Positions 46,611-57,287 of a stretch of 64,000 nt of DNA are shown here, in pieces. Source of the stretch: Moniliella sp. 'wahieum'. Taxonomy: Eukaryota; Basidiomycota; Moniliellomycetes; Moniliellales; Moniliellaceae. Position 1 is the stretch's first letter. Each line of letters opens with the position of its first letter. The stretch covers positions 372,001 to 436,000 of the forward strand of contig RSEE01000011.1 in NCBI GenBank assembly GCA_003971905.1, written 5' to 3'. The translations under genes and the position numbers were made by a program. The notes under the pieces were generated by a model. The model was not told where the DNA came from and ran no database searches. It saw nothing but the letters and a program-made list of their open reading frames with translations.

Positions 46611-47109
46611 TTAACGGCTCCTGTGAAGGTGAGCAATGGTCAGTATCAGTCCGGGCAGAGAGGAAAGACTGCAAAACATACTTGAAGTACTCGGTGAGGA
46701 CGTTCAGGCCCTCCGACGGCTCGCCGAAGTCGCGCACGACAACACAGCAGCCAACAACCTTACGAGGGTTACCCTCACGGTCGATCTTGGCGAGACCAGC
46801 CCAGGTGCCGAGGGTCTTGGCGTCCGAGACCTTCAAGAGGTCAATCTTGTGGTCGTTGCAGAGAGCCTCAATGAGCTTGATGTACTCGCCCTCAGTGTTG
46901 GTCTCAACCAGCACACACAGCTGGGCGTTGCCACGGTCGAGGGCATGAGCACACTCGCGCAGGCCACGGGCCAGGCTGTCGTGGATGAGAGCCTTCTTGA
47001 GCACCTCCTGGAGAGCCTCCTCGATGGTCAGGCCCGTCTTGACGGGCGCAGTCTCCTCGACGGCAACCTCCTCGACAACGTCGATCTGCTGTTCCTCAAT
47101 GTCGGACAT
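46611..47109 (-). CDS. RPS12: 40S ribosomal protein S12 (eS12)
   Basis: Small-subunit ribosomal protein eS12. From ATG 47109 the protein reads [20 protein letters not shown], then [32 protein letters not shown] and [16 protein letters not shown], all characteristic. One intron of 61 nt (46621-46681, GTATGT...TCACAG) splits the lysine codon near the end. The second exon is only 10 nt long and gives SR and the TAA at 46613-46611, so the protein ends EYFKSR. Reading through the intron would add unrelated residues. The total is about 145 residues, the usual family length. The frame is intact. It shares its upstream region with RPS11, transcribed the other way. Confidence 0.96.
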
Positions 47110-47541
47110 TTTGAGTGGATGAAAGTAAGCTGCGTCGTCCAAGGGAGATGAGTCCTTGTCAGTCAGCGACGAATGGTGGGTGGGACCCAGAAGCGGGTTG
47201 CTCACCTGTTGTTCTCGTAGAAGCGGCCGGCCACCAGAGCTGCAACTCAGGCGTGTTGCCGCAAACCAATGCAGCAGCAGGGCGCCAGTGTCCACCCTTC
47301 TCATTTCAAACTTGCACTTTCGAGCAACCCTGATGCATGTGGCGCAATTAAATAATTTAAAGGATGGGGATAACTGGCGCTGTGCCTCCCGCATCCTGAT
47401 TCGGCACATGGCCAGTGCTGCGCATTTGCCTCTCGCATGGGCCCACTGTTGCTTCTGTAGCCCACGCCAGGTGCCCAGCTGGCCGCGGCGCTTCCGGCTC
47501 GAGCTGCGCTCACCACCTGACTCTCCCGTACCGACTCCAAG
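47110..47541. promoter_or_regulatory. Divergent promoter of RPS12 and RPS11
   Basis: The start codons of two small-subunit protein genes are 432 bp apart and point away from each other. An AT-rich core TTAAATAATTTAAA lies at about 47348-47361, roughly midway. It could serve both directions. Co-expression is expected, but I recognise no specific regulator site. Confidence 0.6.
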
Positions 47542-48030
47542 ATGTCCAACGTTGAGCTTGGTGTGCAGCACGAGCGCGCCTTCCAGAAGCAGCCTCTCTT
47601 CCAGAACGCCAAGGTGGCTGCTGGCAAGAAGGTCAACAACAAGACCAAGCGCTGGCACAAGGACATTGGTCTGGGCTTCAAGACCCCGGCTGCTGCGATT
47701 GGCGGCACCTACATTGACAAGAAGTGCCCCTGGACTGGCCTTGTTTCGATCCGCGGCCGTATCCTTACTGGCCGTGTCGTCTCCACGAAGATGACCCGCA
47801 CCATCATCATTCGCCGGGAGTACCTGCACTTTGTGCCCAAGTACAACCGTTACGAGAAGCGCCACAAGAACCTCGCGGCCCACTGCTCGCCCGCTTTCCG
47901 TGTCGACGTCGGTGATGAGGTCACTGTTGGTCAGTGCCGCCCTCTGTCCAAGACGGTGCGCTTCAACGTTCTTAAGGTGACCAAGAACAAGGCTCTTGAG
48001 AAGGCCGCCAAGCAGTTCGGTCGTTTCTAA
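47542..48030 (+). CDS. RPS11: 40S ribosomal protein S11 (uS17)
   Basis: Small-subunit ribosomal protein uS17, 162 residues in one intact exon. It opens [20 protein letters not shown], a usual eukaryotic N-terminal extension. Then come [60 protein letters not shown] and [16 protein letters not shown], the S17 RNA-binding barrel. The protein ends [10 protein letters not shown] and a TAA at 48028-48030. No break in the frame, unlike most longer genes here. Identity is certain from the sequence, and length equals the family norm. Confidence 0.97.
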   Translation: MSNVELGVQHERAFQKQPLFQNAKVAAGKKVNNKTKRWHKDIGLGFKTPAAAIGGTYIDKKCPWTGLVSIRGRILTGRVVSTKMTRTIIIRREYLHFVPKYNRYEKRHKNLAAHCSPAFRVDVGDEVTVGQCRPLSKTVRFNVLKVTKNKALEKAAKQFGRF

Positions 48031-49155
48031 GCGCCTGTTACTGTCCTCTAAGACCATAGGTCTAGCGGGCTTATGCATTTGACGGCCCCTTTCAGACTAA
48101 GAACGGGCGTCTTGGCTTTGCTTCTTCCTATGTCTCTGCTCTCTTTTATGGGCATCTCATCCAAAAATCTCGGTCCGCTTGCGCCGTTCCATGCCTATGC
48201 ACCTCATTGTTCGTGCACCTGTGAGAATCGTAGGCAGCCTTCGTTTTCTGTACACCCAACCAGTGTACCACTCCGACGAATTGGGCTTGTGACAGGGCAA
48301 TAGGAAGTCGCCAGGGTGATGGGAGGTCAAGCTAGTTGAGAATATTACGAGGTGCTTGAATGGACTTGGGGAGAGCCACCTGCATGGCTGATAATTGCGG
48401 TAACCGCCAAGTACTGTGGACCCAGCCATGTGCCGCACTGTTCGTCTTGACTGGATTGACTGTTACTGTGCAACATTGATCTCCCATCAGCGCCTCTGCA
48501 GCGGATGAGCAACAACTGCGCGGGCGTGGCGAAGGCCTGTTGGGCATCTCTCTAGCACCTATTTGACTCCGGTACAGGGGAAGGGGTTGATAGCGCCCGT
48601 ATCCTCCCTTAGGCCTTAGACCTTACTGTAACTGTACAACTGTGGTTGACCGGTCTTTACCAAGGCCAATCCCCCATCTCTCGGGATGCCCATTATCAAC
48701 ATTTCGACACATACAGAGAATGGCTCGTCATGACACCGCCATGGCGACAGCAGGGCCACACCAGTCCCCCTCTCCAGAGGCCGTCCACATGGTCTGAGGT
48801 GAGAACTACGATGCACACGATGCATGATGATGATGATGAGTTCACCATATGTTCACGCGCCAAGCTTCAGAAAACATACTTAGGCTTTTCTCCGACACAA
48901 GATCTCATCGCCGCATATGATTCATGTGCTGCATGACGCATGACGCCATGACGTTGAGCACTGGACGATCCGCAGTTGTTACCAACTCATCTTGCCTCTC
49001 CGGTCCATGCAGTCTTTTGCTCCCTCCCACTACTCCCTTTGCAGCACAGAGGGTGTCAGCCAGTCTACTCCTCGATTGACGCTCTCATTCCTCCTTCTTT
49101 CCACCGACGTTCTTCGCGTTGTCCTCTTGACGCTTGTCGGCTCGCTCTCCACACC
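48031..49155. other. Spacer downstream of RPS11
   Basis: No gene seen. TTAGGCCTTAGACCTTAC words lie at about 48609-48626, and GATGATGATGATGA at 48826-48839. Short frames only. Confidence 0.55.
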
Positions 49156-49388
49156 ATGCCAGCCCCTGAACAGCCTGACCACACCAAGTGCCCGAGAAGC
49201 ACGTCGATATGGATCGGATCCACCATGAGATTGCCCATCTCAAGAGCAAGTACCACCAGAACGCGGAACACTACAAGCGCAATACAGGGAAGCAGCTGGG
49301 TCAGTCTGCCGCGTCCGGGGAGGACAAAGGGGTTGGTTTGGACAAGTCCACTGCCTCTGAAGGCATGCCAACCACCAAAGACACTTGA
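49156..49388 (+). CDS. Small hydrophilic protein of unknown function (one apparent missing base)
   Basis: ATG 49156 opens MPAPEQPDHTK. One base missing right after (AAGTGCCC for AAGGTGCCC) would continue the protein as VPEKHVDMDRIHHEIAHLKS then KYHQNAEHYKRNTGKQL, to a stop at 49386-49388. This totals roughly 78 residues. The middle part is a likely amphipathic helix (His, Lys, Glu, Asn-rich). The coherent composition across the join favours a real gene. It may continue by splicing into 49440-49700, where an open frame without domain lies. I cannot assign a function. Confidence 0.5.
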
Positions 49389-49796
49389 TCCTTGGGCTTG
49401 AGAGTGCTTCTCTCCTCAATCTTTTCTTTGTTATACGCAGCCAAGTGTATTCATCGCCTGGGAAGTATAAGCGGAAGGCAACTCGGGCTGGGGCGCCACG
49501 CACCTCCCCATCTCCCCATGAACAACATGACAGTCCCCCAGCCTCTTGTTCTCGCCATTGCAAAACCTATCCCATCATAGAGCCAAGTATGCAAGGCAGC
49601 GACAAGTTGATCGCATTTGCATATACCGGGGACGAGAGTGTGCTTATGGGGGGCATAAGAGCTGGCTCACTCCTATCGTGGGCACGAATGGGAAGCTGAA
49701 ACCAAATTCGATACTTTTAAGACACAAGTAGGATAGAACAACCAAAACCACACGCCACATGTCGGACCTACCGGGAAGAGAGGTGGTCAAAACGGT
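49389..49796. other. Spacer between two convergent genes
   Basis: I see no recognised gene. An open plus-strand frame reaches 49699 without a domain. Confidence 0.4.
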
Positions 49797-51261
49797 TTAC
49801 TGAGCCGAAACGAGAGCCGTAACGGTCTCCTCCGCTTTAGGTGCCGTCAATTTTTTCTTTGCTTTGCGGGAAGACGGCTTCAGTAGCATGGTTCTCAAAG
49901 TCTTTCGACTGCACGTCAAACGAGATACCAGGCGGCAACCCGGCCGCTTGCAGCTTCTGGATCTCCGGGTTGTTCGCCGCCATCGCGGCTGCTGCTGACA
50001 AGCCAGCTTCGTACGCCTTGGTCGCAGCCAGGGCCGGCTCCAGTCCACGAGCCATGGACTCGTCGTAGGTCTTGCGTGATTCGTCATACCGCACCTTGTC
50101 CTGCTCGGCCTTCATGACGAAAGGCTGCTTCTCTAGTTCGGGAAGCTCGCGCCATTTGAGAGCAGCGAGAACACTCTGTTTTGTCATTTCTTCCGCCTCG
50201 CCAAAGACAGATTTCTTCATTTCAGGCGAGGCTCGAATGGCGCGCAAGAACAAGAAGTAGGCCGACATTGGTTTTGGGGGCGTGGGGATCTTTGAGGTTA
50301 GACTTGCGACTCTTTCCCGCCTTACGTTGCTGAGTGCGGTACGCGTTCTCTAGCTTAATGTCTTCGGGCGAAAGCGACTCCTTCCAACTGCGCATGTCTT
50401 GCTCCCATTGCTCCTTGAGACGCAGACTCTCTTTTGATACTTCTCCTTTTCGGCAGCGGGTAACGCGTTGTACTTCTCCCCAGCAGCCTTAGAGGCGTGG
50501 GCCACATTCAATCGTTGTCCCGGATTGGCTTGACGAATCGTAGCCAACTCTTGGCTAAAGAAGATCTGCCAGGCCGAGGGGCTTGCTTGGGTTGCTTGAG
50601 ACGGGCGCGCAGTACCTTCTTGGGAACCTCGGCAGGCTTCTGGAAGATCAGAAATAGTAGTTATGGTGTGGTCCAACCAAAACGGATACGAGAAGCCGAA
50701 GCACACCTCGGCCTTTGGCTTGGTCCCTTTGCCTGCAACCTGAGCCGGGGCGACAAGGTCGGTGTAGGAGGCGGTGTTGTTCTGAACAGCGCCTTGCACA
50801 TTATTGGCAAAGTAATGCGCTTGATAGGGCATACTGCATGTTGGCAGCTGCCGCAGCAGCTTGGGCTGCTCTGCTGAATTCTCGCCTTGGGCCACATTGA
50901 CGTCGCCACCCATCACGGCAGGATTGACCATGGAGGTCTGGAAGCCGCCGTAGACGCTGGGATTGTACGCGTACCCATACCCCGGGGGCAAGTTGTAACC
51001 ATAAGCGGGGTGATGGCCTGTATCAGAAGGAATGATGGAAGCAACGAGGAAAGAGAGGTAGGGTCAGGCAAACGAGGATGCAAGACGCGTGTCATATCCG
51101 CCCTTCCGACGCGTAGTGGCGGAGAGGGAAGGCAGAGATGAGGACGTACTGGTGGGGGCGTAGGCTTGCTCCGAACCCGGAGGCAACTGATGGGCTGATG
51201 GGTGGGAGCCAAACTGGCTGGCATGCATGTACGCGGCGTGGGCGCCCGTCTGATCCTCCAT
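49797..51261 (-). CDS. Protein with two HMG-box-like domains (frame interrupted)
   Basis: HMG boxes bend DNA. From ATG 51261 (MEDQTGAHAAYMHASQFG) a Tyr/Pro/Gly-rich N-terminus runs across an intron at 51018-51149 (GTACGT...ATACAG) into HHPAYGYNLPPGYGYAYNPS. The first HMG box (about 50580-50440) has PRPSAWQIFFSQELATIRQA then NALPAAEKEKYQ. The second (about 50268-50060) has MSAYFLFLRAIRASPEMKKS and ALKWRELPELEKQPF. A segment between PKAE and VPKKVL-type sequence (about 50610-50710) looks like another intron. The C-terminus depends on an A-run near 49855: one frame stops at 49837, the other gives KKKLTAPKAEETVTALVSAQ and stops at 49797. I use the latter because its composition fits better. Two boxes after a Tyr/Gln/Pro-type N-terminus recall Ixr1-like fungal proteins, but I do not assign a name. 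Confidence 0.78.
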
Positions 51262-52314
51262 CGTGTCGGGTAGAAGCAGGTGGTGGATGAGAACCGAAGC
51301 GAGGAGCTAGCTGCCTTGCTATTCGTCCGCCTCGATTCGACGCGAGCGCCCAACGAGCCACATGTCATGCCCGTCGCGAAACTGCCCGCCAGGACGCCAG
51401 TGTAACGGAGCTGCCGCCTACGCCAGTGCAAAAGCTCCACTGCCCTTGTCCCTGATGCGGATGTGTGCCCCTGTGCCTGAGCTTGAAGCTTGAAGAAAAA
51501 TAACGTGACATGCGTGACACGGGAGTGACGCGTGACGCCACGTTCGAGTGTCTTAGCATAGGCGCGTGCTGCGAGAAAATGTAATTTCAGCCATGGTTCC
51601 TGCCGTCGAGCTCGCCGAGCTCGCCGAGCTTTGCGCCGCCTGGGCTGAACGAAGCGAAGCTGGAAACGGGACGCCGCTCGCAGGCAGACTCCTCAGCCCC
51701 CCCGCCTCAGGCTGCATCCGTGCTCGCTCGCGCTCAGCGCTCACTACGCTCACTCCCGCCTCATCGAATTGGGATACGGGCGAATGAAGGGCCACCAGGA
51801 GAGCCCCCGTGGCGACGACAACGGACTAGATCACATGTAGTTTTCTGCTACACGCGAGGCATGAGCGAATCTGATTGCCATAGCACTGCTGCGATTGCTG
51901 GCTGACAAAGGCTTAAGAAGGATGGCGCTCTTGGATGGGATGGGGAGAATGCAGGTGCGGGTGGGTAGCTGAGAGAGAATCGGATGCAGTTTCTTGTTAC
52001 ACTTAATAGTTGGTATCTTGCAAAGCTCCGGACATGGCCCTATCTTTGACCCGTTCCAAGTCGGGAGGAGAGACACGACGAATGGGCTTTGAGAAAACGT
52101 GTGTCACGTTAGCATACCGACATACCAACTTATCGACGTGTCCCGCCCCAGAAATCGGTTCTGGAAGTAGCCTTGCCCATCGTCGCAGGCTGCATTACGC
52201 AACAGCCACATCGCTGAGGCTCAACGGTCAACTGAACGGTCAACGGTCTCAACGGTACTAGCAAGTGACAGTCATCACCAACGTAGCAGGGTAGGGTGAC
52301 ATTGGAGTTACCCA
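51262..52314. other. Spacer upstream of the HMG-box gene
   Basis: No gene recognised. AGCTTGAAGCTTGAAG lies at about 51479-51494. GAGCTCGCCGAGCTCGCC words lie at 51608-51628. CAACGGTCAACTGAACGGTC words lie at 52221-52250. The HMG-box gene's promoter should be in the first few hundred bases. Confidence 0.5.
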
Positions 52315-52931
52315 TTATTCCATCACGAGATCCGCCTTTTCAGCCGCAAGTTCGGCCATTGCCTCCTGCACCTCGGAACGGACGGAACGGATGTGGCTCT
52401 GGGCAGACGTGTACCACTCGGGAGGTGGGCGAAGGGAAGCAGGATCTTGTCCCAGCTCAAGCTGCTCCGTTCGTCTCCGTTGGTCACGCGCAACAATGGC
52501 ACGTAGCAAAGCGTTCTCCCCGCTTTGCACTTGGTCCAGGATACGCGCAAGATCCGTTCGTCCAAACCCCTGTTCGGATTCTTCGTGTCCAGGGCCAGAG
52601 GGAAGCGAGAGCTGGGTCTGGATCGCGCGCAGTTCATGGCCGGCTTCAACAACCCCGAAGCAACGATCCGCGTAATTTCAGAGATGGTGCCTTGGTCTGG
52701 GGCAAGACGTGCTGGCCCCTCATGCGCGCACGAATGCGAATGCCCGTTCGCTTGCGGCTCCGAGCCGGATGGTTCCTGTCCACTGGTTGGAACAGGAGGA
52801 GCGGCAAAGAATGCGTCCACCGCCTCGTTGTATTCACTCCATAGAGCCACACGCCGCTCCTGAAGTGCCTCTACGGCTTTGAGAGCATCCAGGAGTGTTG
52901 GAGTCGCGTCAGCGTTGCTGGCGGCGGGCAT
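52315..52931 (-). CDS. Small helical protein of unknown function (frame interrupted)
   Basis: From ATG 52931 the protein reads MPAASNADATPTLLDALKAV then EALQERRVALWSEYNEAVDA, a likely coiled-coil helix. A short Pro/Ser linker follows, then ISEITRIVASG. After a frame change near 52660 the sequence continues GHELRAIQTQL-like and then VQSGENALLRAIVARDQRRR, ASLRPPPEWYTSAQSHIRSV and EVQEAMAELAAEKADLVME, stopping at 52317-52315. The joined protein is about 205 residues, mostly helix with one proline-rich 'PPPEWY' turn. Its helix-loop-helix build, and the coherence of both halves, support one gene. I do not recognise the family with confidence. Confidence 0.6.
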
Positions 52932-53265
52932 TAGAGTGAAATAAGCTGGCGCTGGTGGCGTGGTGGCAAGGAAGGTATCGCGAAACATGCATCATGCACA
53001 CCGGGGTTGCGTGGCCCGCGCTCCTCGGAACGTTTCAACCTTTTATTTCCGCGTATACGCCACCTGCCACCTGTCTTCGGTTGTCTAAAATGCACCTTGT
53101 GATCGATTCTCCCATCGACCTTGTGATAGATTCTCCCCATCGAAGGGCAAGAGGTGCTACATGGTTACGTGCATCTTCTCGGGAGAGTGAACTGCGTCCA
53201 TTGAAACGGTCGAAACATACTCATTCGAATACGGTACAGGGATCCAGACAATATAGGCACCTCGT
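52932..53265. other. Short spacer between two minus-strand genes
   Basis: No gene. A near-repeat GATCGATTCTCCC (about 53101) and GATAGATTCTCCCC (about 53125) lies here. Confidence 0.5.
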
Positions 53266-54730
53266 CTAGATGATGAAGGTGAGCGACATGTCGATGGGGT
53301 GACTTGAAGACAACTTTTCACACGGTGGATGTCAGCTGTCAGCACCAAACTTCGCAGCAAGGATCACAGTTTAAAGACGTACCTGAGGCTTTGCGAGTAC
53401 TTGGCAACCAGTTCGTCGCGGATGGCATTGAGTAGCTGATTGTAGGTCAGCCGGGGGTACTTGTTCATGACCGTAATGAATGCCCAGGAGCAAGCCCCAG
53501 TTGCCTTGTTGGCCTCAACCGCGTCGGCTGAAGTCTGCGAGTCCTTGCAGCCCGATAACATCACCACATCGCCCCCGAAGAGCGGGTACGCTTGGTGATC
53601 TCCTCGGCCGAATTCGTGTTCTTGGCTGTCATGGCAGTGTTGAACAAGCCCTTGACCACGCCAGCCAAATCACCTCGAGCATAGTCCGCCGCAGCACCCA
53701 CACCCTTTCCAATCCCCCCCAAAATATTGGGTTCCTTGATCTTCCCGCTGGTGGAGTAAACGTAGGGCAAATCAAGTGCCGTGCCCGAGTGACACGAATC
53801 AAAGATGGCCGTCAAGCGGCAACCAACCGGGGGGACGAACCATAATGGCATGGAGCTCATCGTCTTCCATCTGGCCCGCACGCTGGTAATCAACCGGAAT
53901 AATGGTCTCGTTCAGACCATCGTCCTCGTCGCCATCATGAGCCGGCGCCTGGCCACCGTGGCCCGAGTAGTGGAAGAAGAGAGCGTCGCCCGGTTGCGCC
54001 CCCTTCACAAGCCAGTGCATGGCAGCAGTCATGTTGGCACGGGTGGGCTTGTTACGCGGGTTTGGTCACGATCGGTAAGGACAACATGTCCTCTTGCTTG
54101 TAATTGCCCCGGGTGAGCAAAAAGTTGCGAAATGTTATCCACATCGTTCCAGCAGCCACGCAGGGCCGCGTTGGTGCCGCATAGTTGATACCAATCAGCA
54201 GCGCCTTGCGCTTGCCGTCATGGTCGAGTACTCGTAACGCATCCCATTGTCCATGACTTGGCCAGTGGGACGTTCGTAACGGACAGGCATGTTCTGATAC
54301 GCCGCCGGTCCCATCGGGCCTTGCGGGGGAGCACCCCACCCAGGCGGGGGGCCAGAGGGGGGAGCAAATCCCCCAGCCGCGTGCGGAGGGGGGCCAGCAG
54401 AGGGGGAGCAAATCCCCCGGACGTGGGCGGAGGGGGGCCAGGGGGCGGGGCAAAGCCGCCCGTCTGGAAGCCAGACATCGGGGGTGGCCAGGGGGGGCGC
54501 AAAGCCCCCATATGAGCCGTATCCATTAGAGGGAGGAGGGCAGGGGGCGGGGCAAAGCCACCCATGCTGAATCCGCCGGCATTTCCGTGTTGGGGGGGAG
54601 GAGGGCCAGAGGGCGGGGCCCAGAACTGGGGGGGGGGGGGGGGGCAGAGGGAGGGATGAAGTCAGCAGGGGGCGTGGAAGGGGATGATGTGGAGATGGAC
54701 GTACCCGCCATTGTTGTTGCCGTACGACAT
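53266..54730 (-). CDS. Type I metacaspase (frame interrupted)
   Basis: Metacaspases are Ca-dependent Arg/Lys-specific cysteine peptidases, linked to stress and aggregate control in fungi. ATG 54730 gives MSYGNNNGG, then an intron at 54626-54704 (GTACGT...CCCCAG). A prodomain of some 110 residues follows with repeated [11 protein letters not shown]-type units (about 54600-54300). The p20 part begins [11 protein letters not shown] (about 54215). The catalytic histidine is in [10 protein letters not shown] (about 53960), and the cysteine in [16 protein letters not shown] (about 53800). [18 protein letters not shown] and [17 protein letters not shown] (about 53560-53400) belong to p10. A last intron at 53314-53382 (GTACGT...AAAAG) leads to [15 protein letters not shown] and a TAG. 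The family's usual YSQKPQ before this end is restored by one missing A (CAAAG for CAAAAG). Other breaks lie near 54150, 54070, 53830 and 53570. Confidence 0.88.
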
Positions 54731-55546
54731 GTGGGCGTGAAGCTGGACGGCGAGAGGGTGGGATGTGGGGTGGGGCCAGACTCAGACCGAGGAAGCGAGT
54801 GAGGTCGGAGGCGAGGTGGTGGCGGGGGAAGCAGGGGGCTTCGGCGACTTGGGGTTACGCTAGGCAATGGATGCATTACCTCATCATCTCGCTCCCGGTC
54901 GTCCAGTGGCGAGTCAAGCATCACCCTAGTCAACTAGTCGCAGCGCGCGCGACGCGGCCGGCTGGCTGGGGTGCTGCGAGACAGGCATGCTGCGGGCGGT
55001 GCCTGCTGCGCCGCGGCGCTTTGAAAAATCAGTTAATCAGATGCCGTAAGGTGTGTGACTGCCCGGCTTCCGGCACGACCTTGGCGCAAATCATATGACG
55101 CGCCTGGATGGCAGAGCGGCGGCTGGCCTGGCAATGCCATGCGTGCTGCTGCGCTGAGGACTCGGCAATGGGGGGGGCTGGCGGGGCTGGCAGCGGTGCT
55201 GATGCATGACGGGGGATGGAGCTTGCCTCCTGGTTGGTGAGCATCTTGAGAAGCTTGAGCTTGCACGCGAAGCGGCGTGTACATACACCGTGGCACTCGG
55301 CCCGCAGCCAGAAAGGCGGGGCGCGAGTGCGAACGGGCGCAGCAGCCGCATGCCGGTGTCTGCCGCCATCATTCATCACCCATCGTAACACTGCCGCCGT
55401 GGCATCTCCCTCGCACGGCGCCAGTCCTAGTCCCACTTGCCTACAGCTCACGGTCACCGTGGCCGCTGAGCCTCAGCGTTCAGGCTGAGGTCAGCAGGTT
55501 AGCCATTTTCGGTACCCGGTACCATCTCCCAGAGTGATGAGATCGA
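54731..55546. other. Spacer upstream of the metacaspase gene
   Basis: No recognised gene. The stretch is GC-rich with long domain-free frames on both strands. GCGGGG and GGCTGGC words are frequent. Confidence 0.5.
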
Positions 55547-55770
55547 TGAGATCTCTGGAACCCTGATGCGGCTGATGGTCCTCGAGGGCGAGGTAATCGC
55601 ACTGATGGTGGTGGCGGTGGACTAAGCAAACCAGCAATGCCTACATAGGATCATCAAGCAGCCAGTCGCCATCAGGACGGCTGCGGAACGAGAAAAAACA
55701 GAAGCGAGAAAACAACGGAGCTCTTAGGCCTGAGGAAGGGGGGACTCAATTGTCCTGCCTGCGAAACGGA
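55547..55770 (+). mobile_element. 5' segment of the dispersed element (copy 3)
   Basis: The stretch matches 29740-29975 in the same order: CTGATGGTCCTCGAGGG, TAATCGCACTG, a GGCGG...CTAAG..CAGCAA block, CAGTCGCCA and CAGAAGCGAGAAAACAACG. Divergence and small indels are higher than between the two 3' copies. The match fades after about 55770, about 70 bp before the 3' end of the next minus-strand gene. The element's ORF and 3' end are absent here. Confidence 0.75.
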
Positions 55771-55840
55771 ACAGATTGGAGCATGGGGGATGCGAGGAAC
55801 CACGCGCTATAAGATCGAGGCCAATCGTTCGTTGCTCGAT

Positions 55841-57205
55841 TCAAGGCAGAGGGGATGGCTCGCGTGAATGTGGAAGCAGCGTGGAAGGCAGGGCCATGCG
55901 TCGACTTTCCCGCTGGCTCTGCTTGTATGTGGGAAGGGCGTCTTGGACAGTCCCCAAGAAGAATCGTCTGGTAAGCTCGAACGGAAAGTCTGACGTTGTT
56001 GTTCCATGTACTCCTCCGAGGTCAAATGGGTTCTCGAATCCAGAGACACGGCCGTCGCCCACGTTCGGGGCGGGCTATGTTGTGTCGCATCAATCCCCTG
56101 CTGCTGTTCTCCCACATCATGGACGCACGATCGTGCCAGTCTTGAAGTGGATGGCTGGGTCAGCTGCCCGAGCAGCATGTGCTTCACGCTCGCGTTTCCT
56201 TCGGGCCACCATCAGACCCACCAAGGCGCCCATCAAAGCAATGCTAGTGCGATGGGGATGGTGATAGCCAAAATGGTGCTATTATGGCGAGATGATGTTG
56301 TTGCGATAAGTTTGACACGTTTTTATCTGCTAGTGCCGAGGCACCCCGACACGTTGTTTCCCAATTGGACGTTCGTCAATGCCACAACTTGCCCAACTAG
56401 AGACCTTACGTCCCCCCGCCCACGGCAACCTCGACTCGCAGGTCCGTCCTTGCGGGAATCGACCTCAGTCCAGTTCCAAAAAGTTACCGGCGGAGGGATG
56501 GTCACATCGAGGCGATTGAGGATGTCGTGGTAGTTCATGACTGTTATTGTCACAGCCTGATCTGGGGCTGCCATGATGTTGAGAATTGCAGGGAGACATT
56601 GGGTGAGTCCCTGCGTTGGAGTGTCACGTTCAAAAGCCCAGGACCAACCTTGGCACTCACAACGGATTCTGAGCCTGATAGGATTTGGAGGGGTAATTGG
56701 AGCTACGAGTCCGTCTTGTTGAACCTCCATAAGAAGAGGGGATTGGATTGGGCGCACCACTAAAACGCGTTTTGACCCATTGCTGGCGGCGGTTGTAGTC
56801 GTGACGCCGAAGGCCGTGTGTTTACCATCGCGAAACGTGGATGAGTGTCCCGGATGCAAATGAGTAGAGTGGATGCCCGACAAGAGGGGTGTAATGACGA
56901 CGCTCTGGGGCGGACGCCGAGGCAGACGAGGGGGAAATCGTTGAAATCGAATCGGACGTGCCGCGCATGTCGGTAGCTAATGATAGACGGAGATCAATGG
57001 TCGGATTGGAGCTAGCACGGGGCTGGGCAGTAGCTGCTGCGGTCCGTAGCGGCAAACTTCTGCGCATGTGGTGGACAACCAAGATGAGCAGGCGCAATTG
57101 TAGAAGGGGCGACCAGGTGAAGCAAGAAGAGAGAGAGAGAAAAGAGGCGGGGACAAGGCGAAATGTAGACGAGAGTGACGAATGATACTGACAGTAGGCT
57201 GACAA
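55841..57205 (-). CDS. Putative single-pass membrane protein of unknown function (frame interrupted)
   Basis: I do not recognise the family. An open frame from ATG 57205 includes a hydrophobic run (LLQLRLLILVVHH, about 57100) that could be a signal anchor. An internal ATG gives MRRSLPLRTAAATAQPR. A soluble part (about 56880-56400) has FAVGVTTTTAAS-like sequence, then AAPDQAVTITVMNYHDILNR, LDVTIPPPVTFWNWTEVDS. A membrane segment follows at about 56280-56210 (LAITIPIALALL, ALVGLMVARRKR), with basic residues right after it. The cytoplasmic tail ends SGFENPFDLGGVHGTTTSDF and FFLGTVQDALPTYK, stopping at 55841. That topology, an exterior domain, one helix, then Arg/Lys, suits a type I membrane protein. 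At least three frame changes are needed. The start is uncertain. Confidence 0.5.
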
Positions 57206-57240
57206 ACTGACGCTCAGGCGGGCTGAAGCTGTGGGCGGCG

Positions 57241-57287
57241 CTGACGCTGACGTTGACGATGCTGACGCTGACGCTGACGCTGATGCT
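57241..57287. repeat. (GACGCT)n hexanucleotide array
   Basis: About eight CTGACG/GACGCT hexamers lie in tandem with three variant units, just 5' of the membrane-protein gene. Confidence 0.8.
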
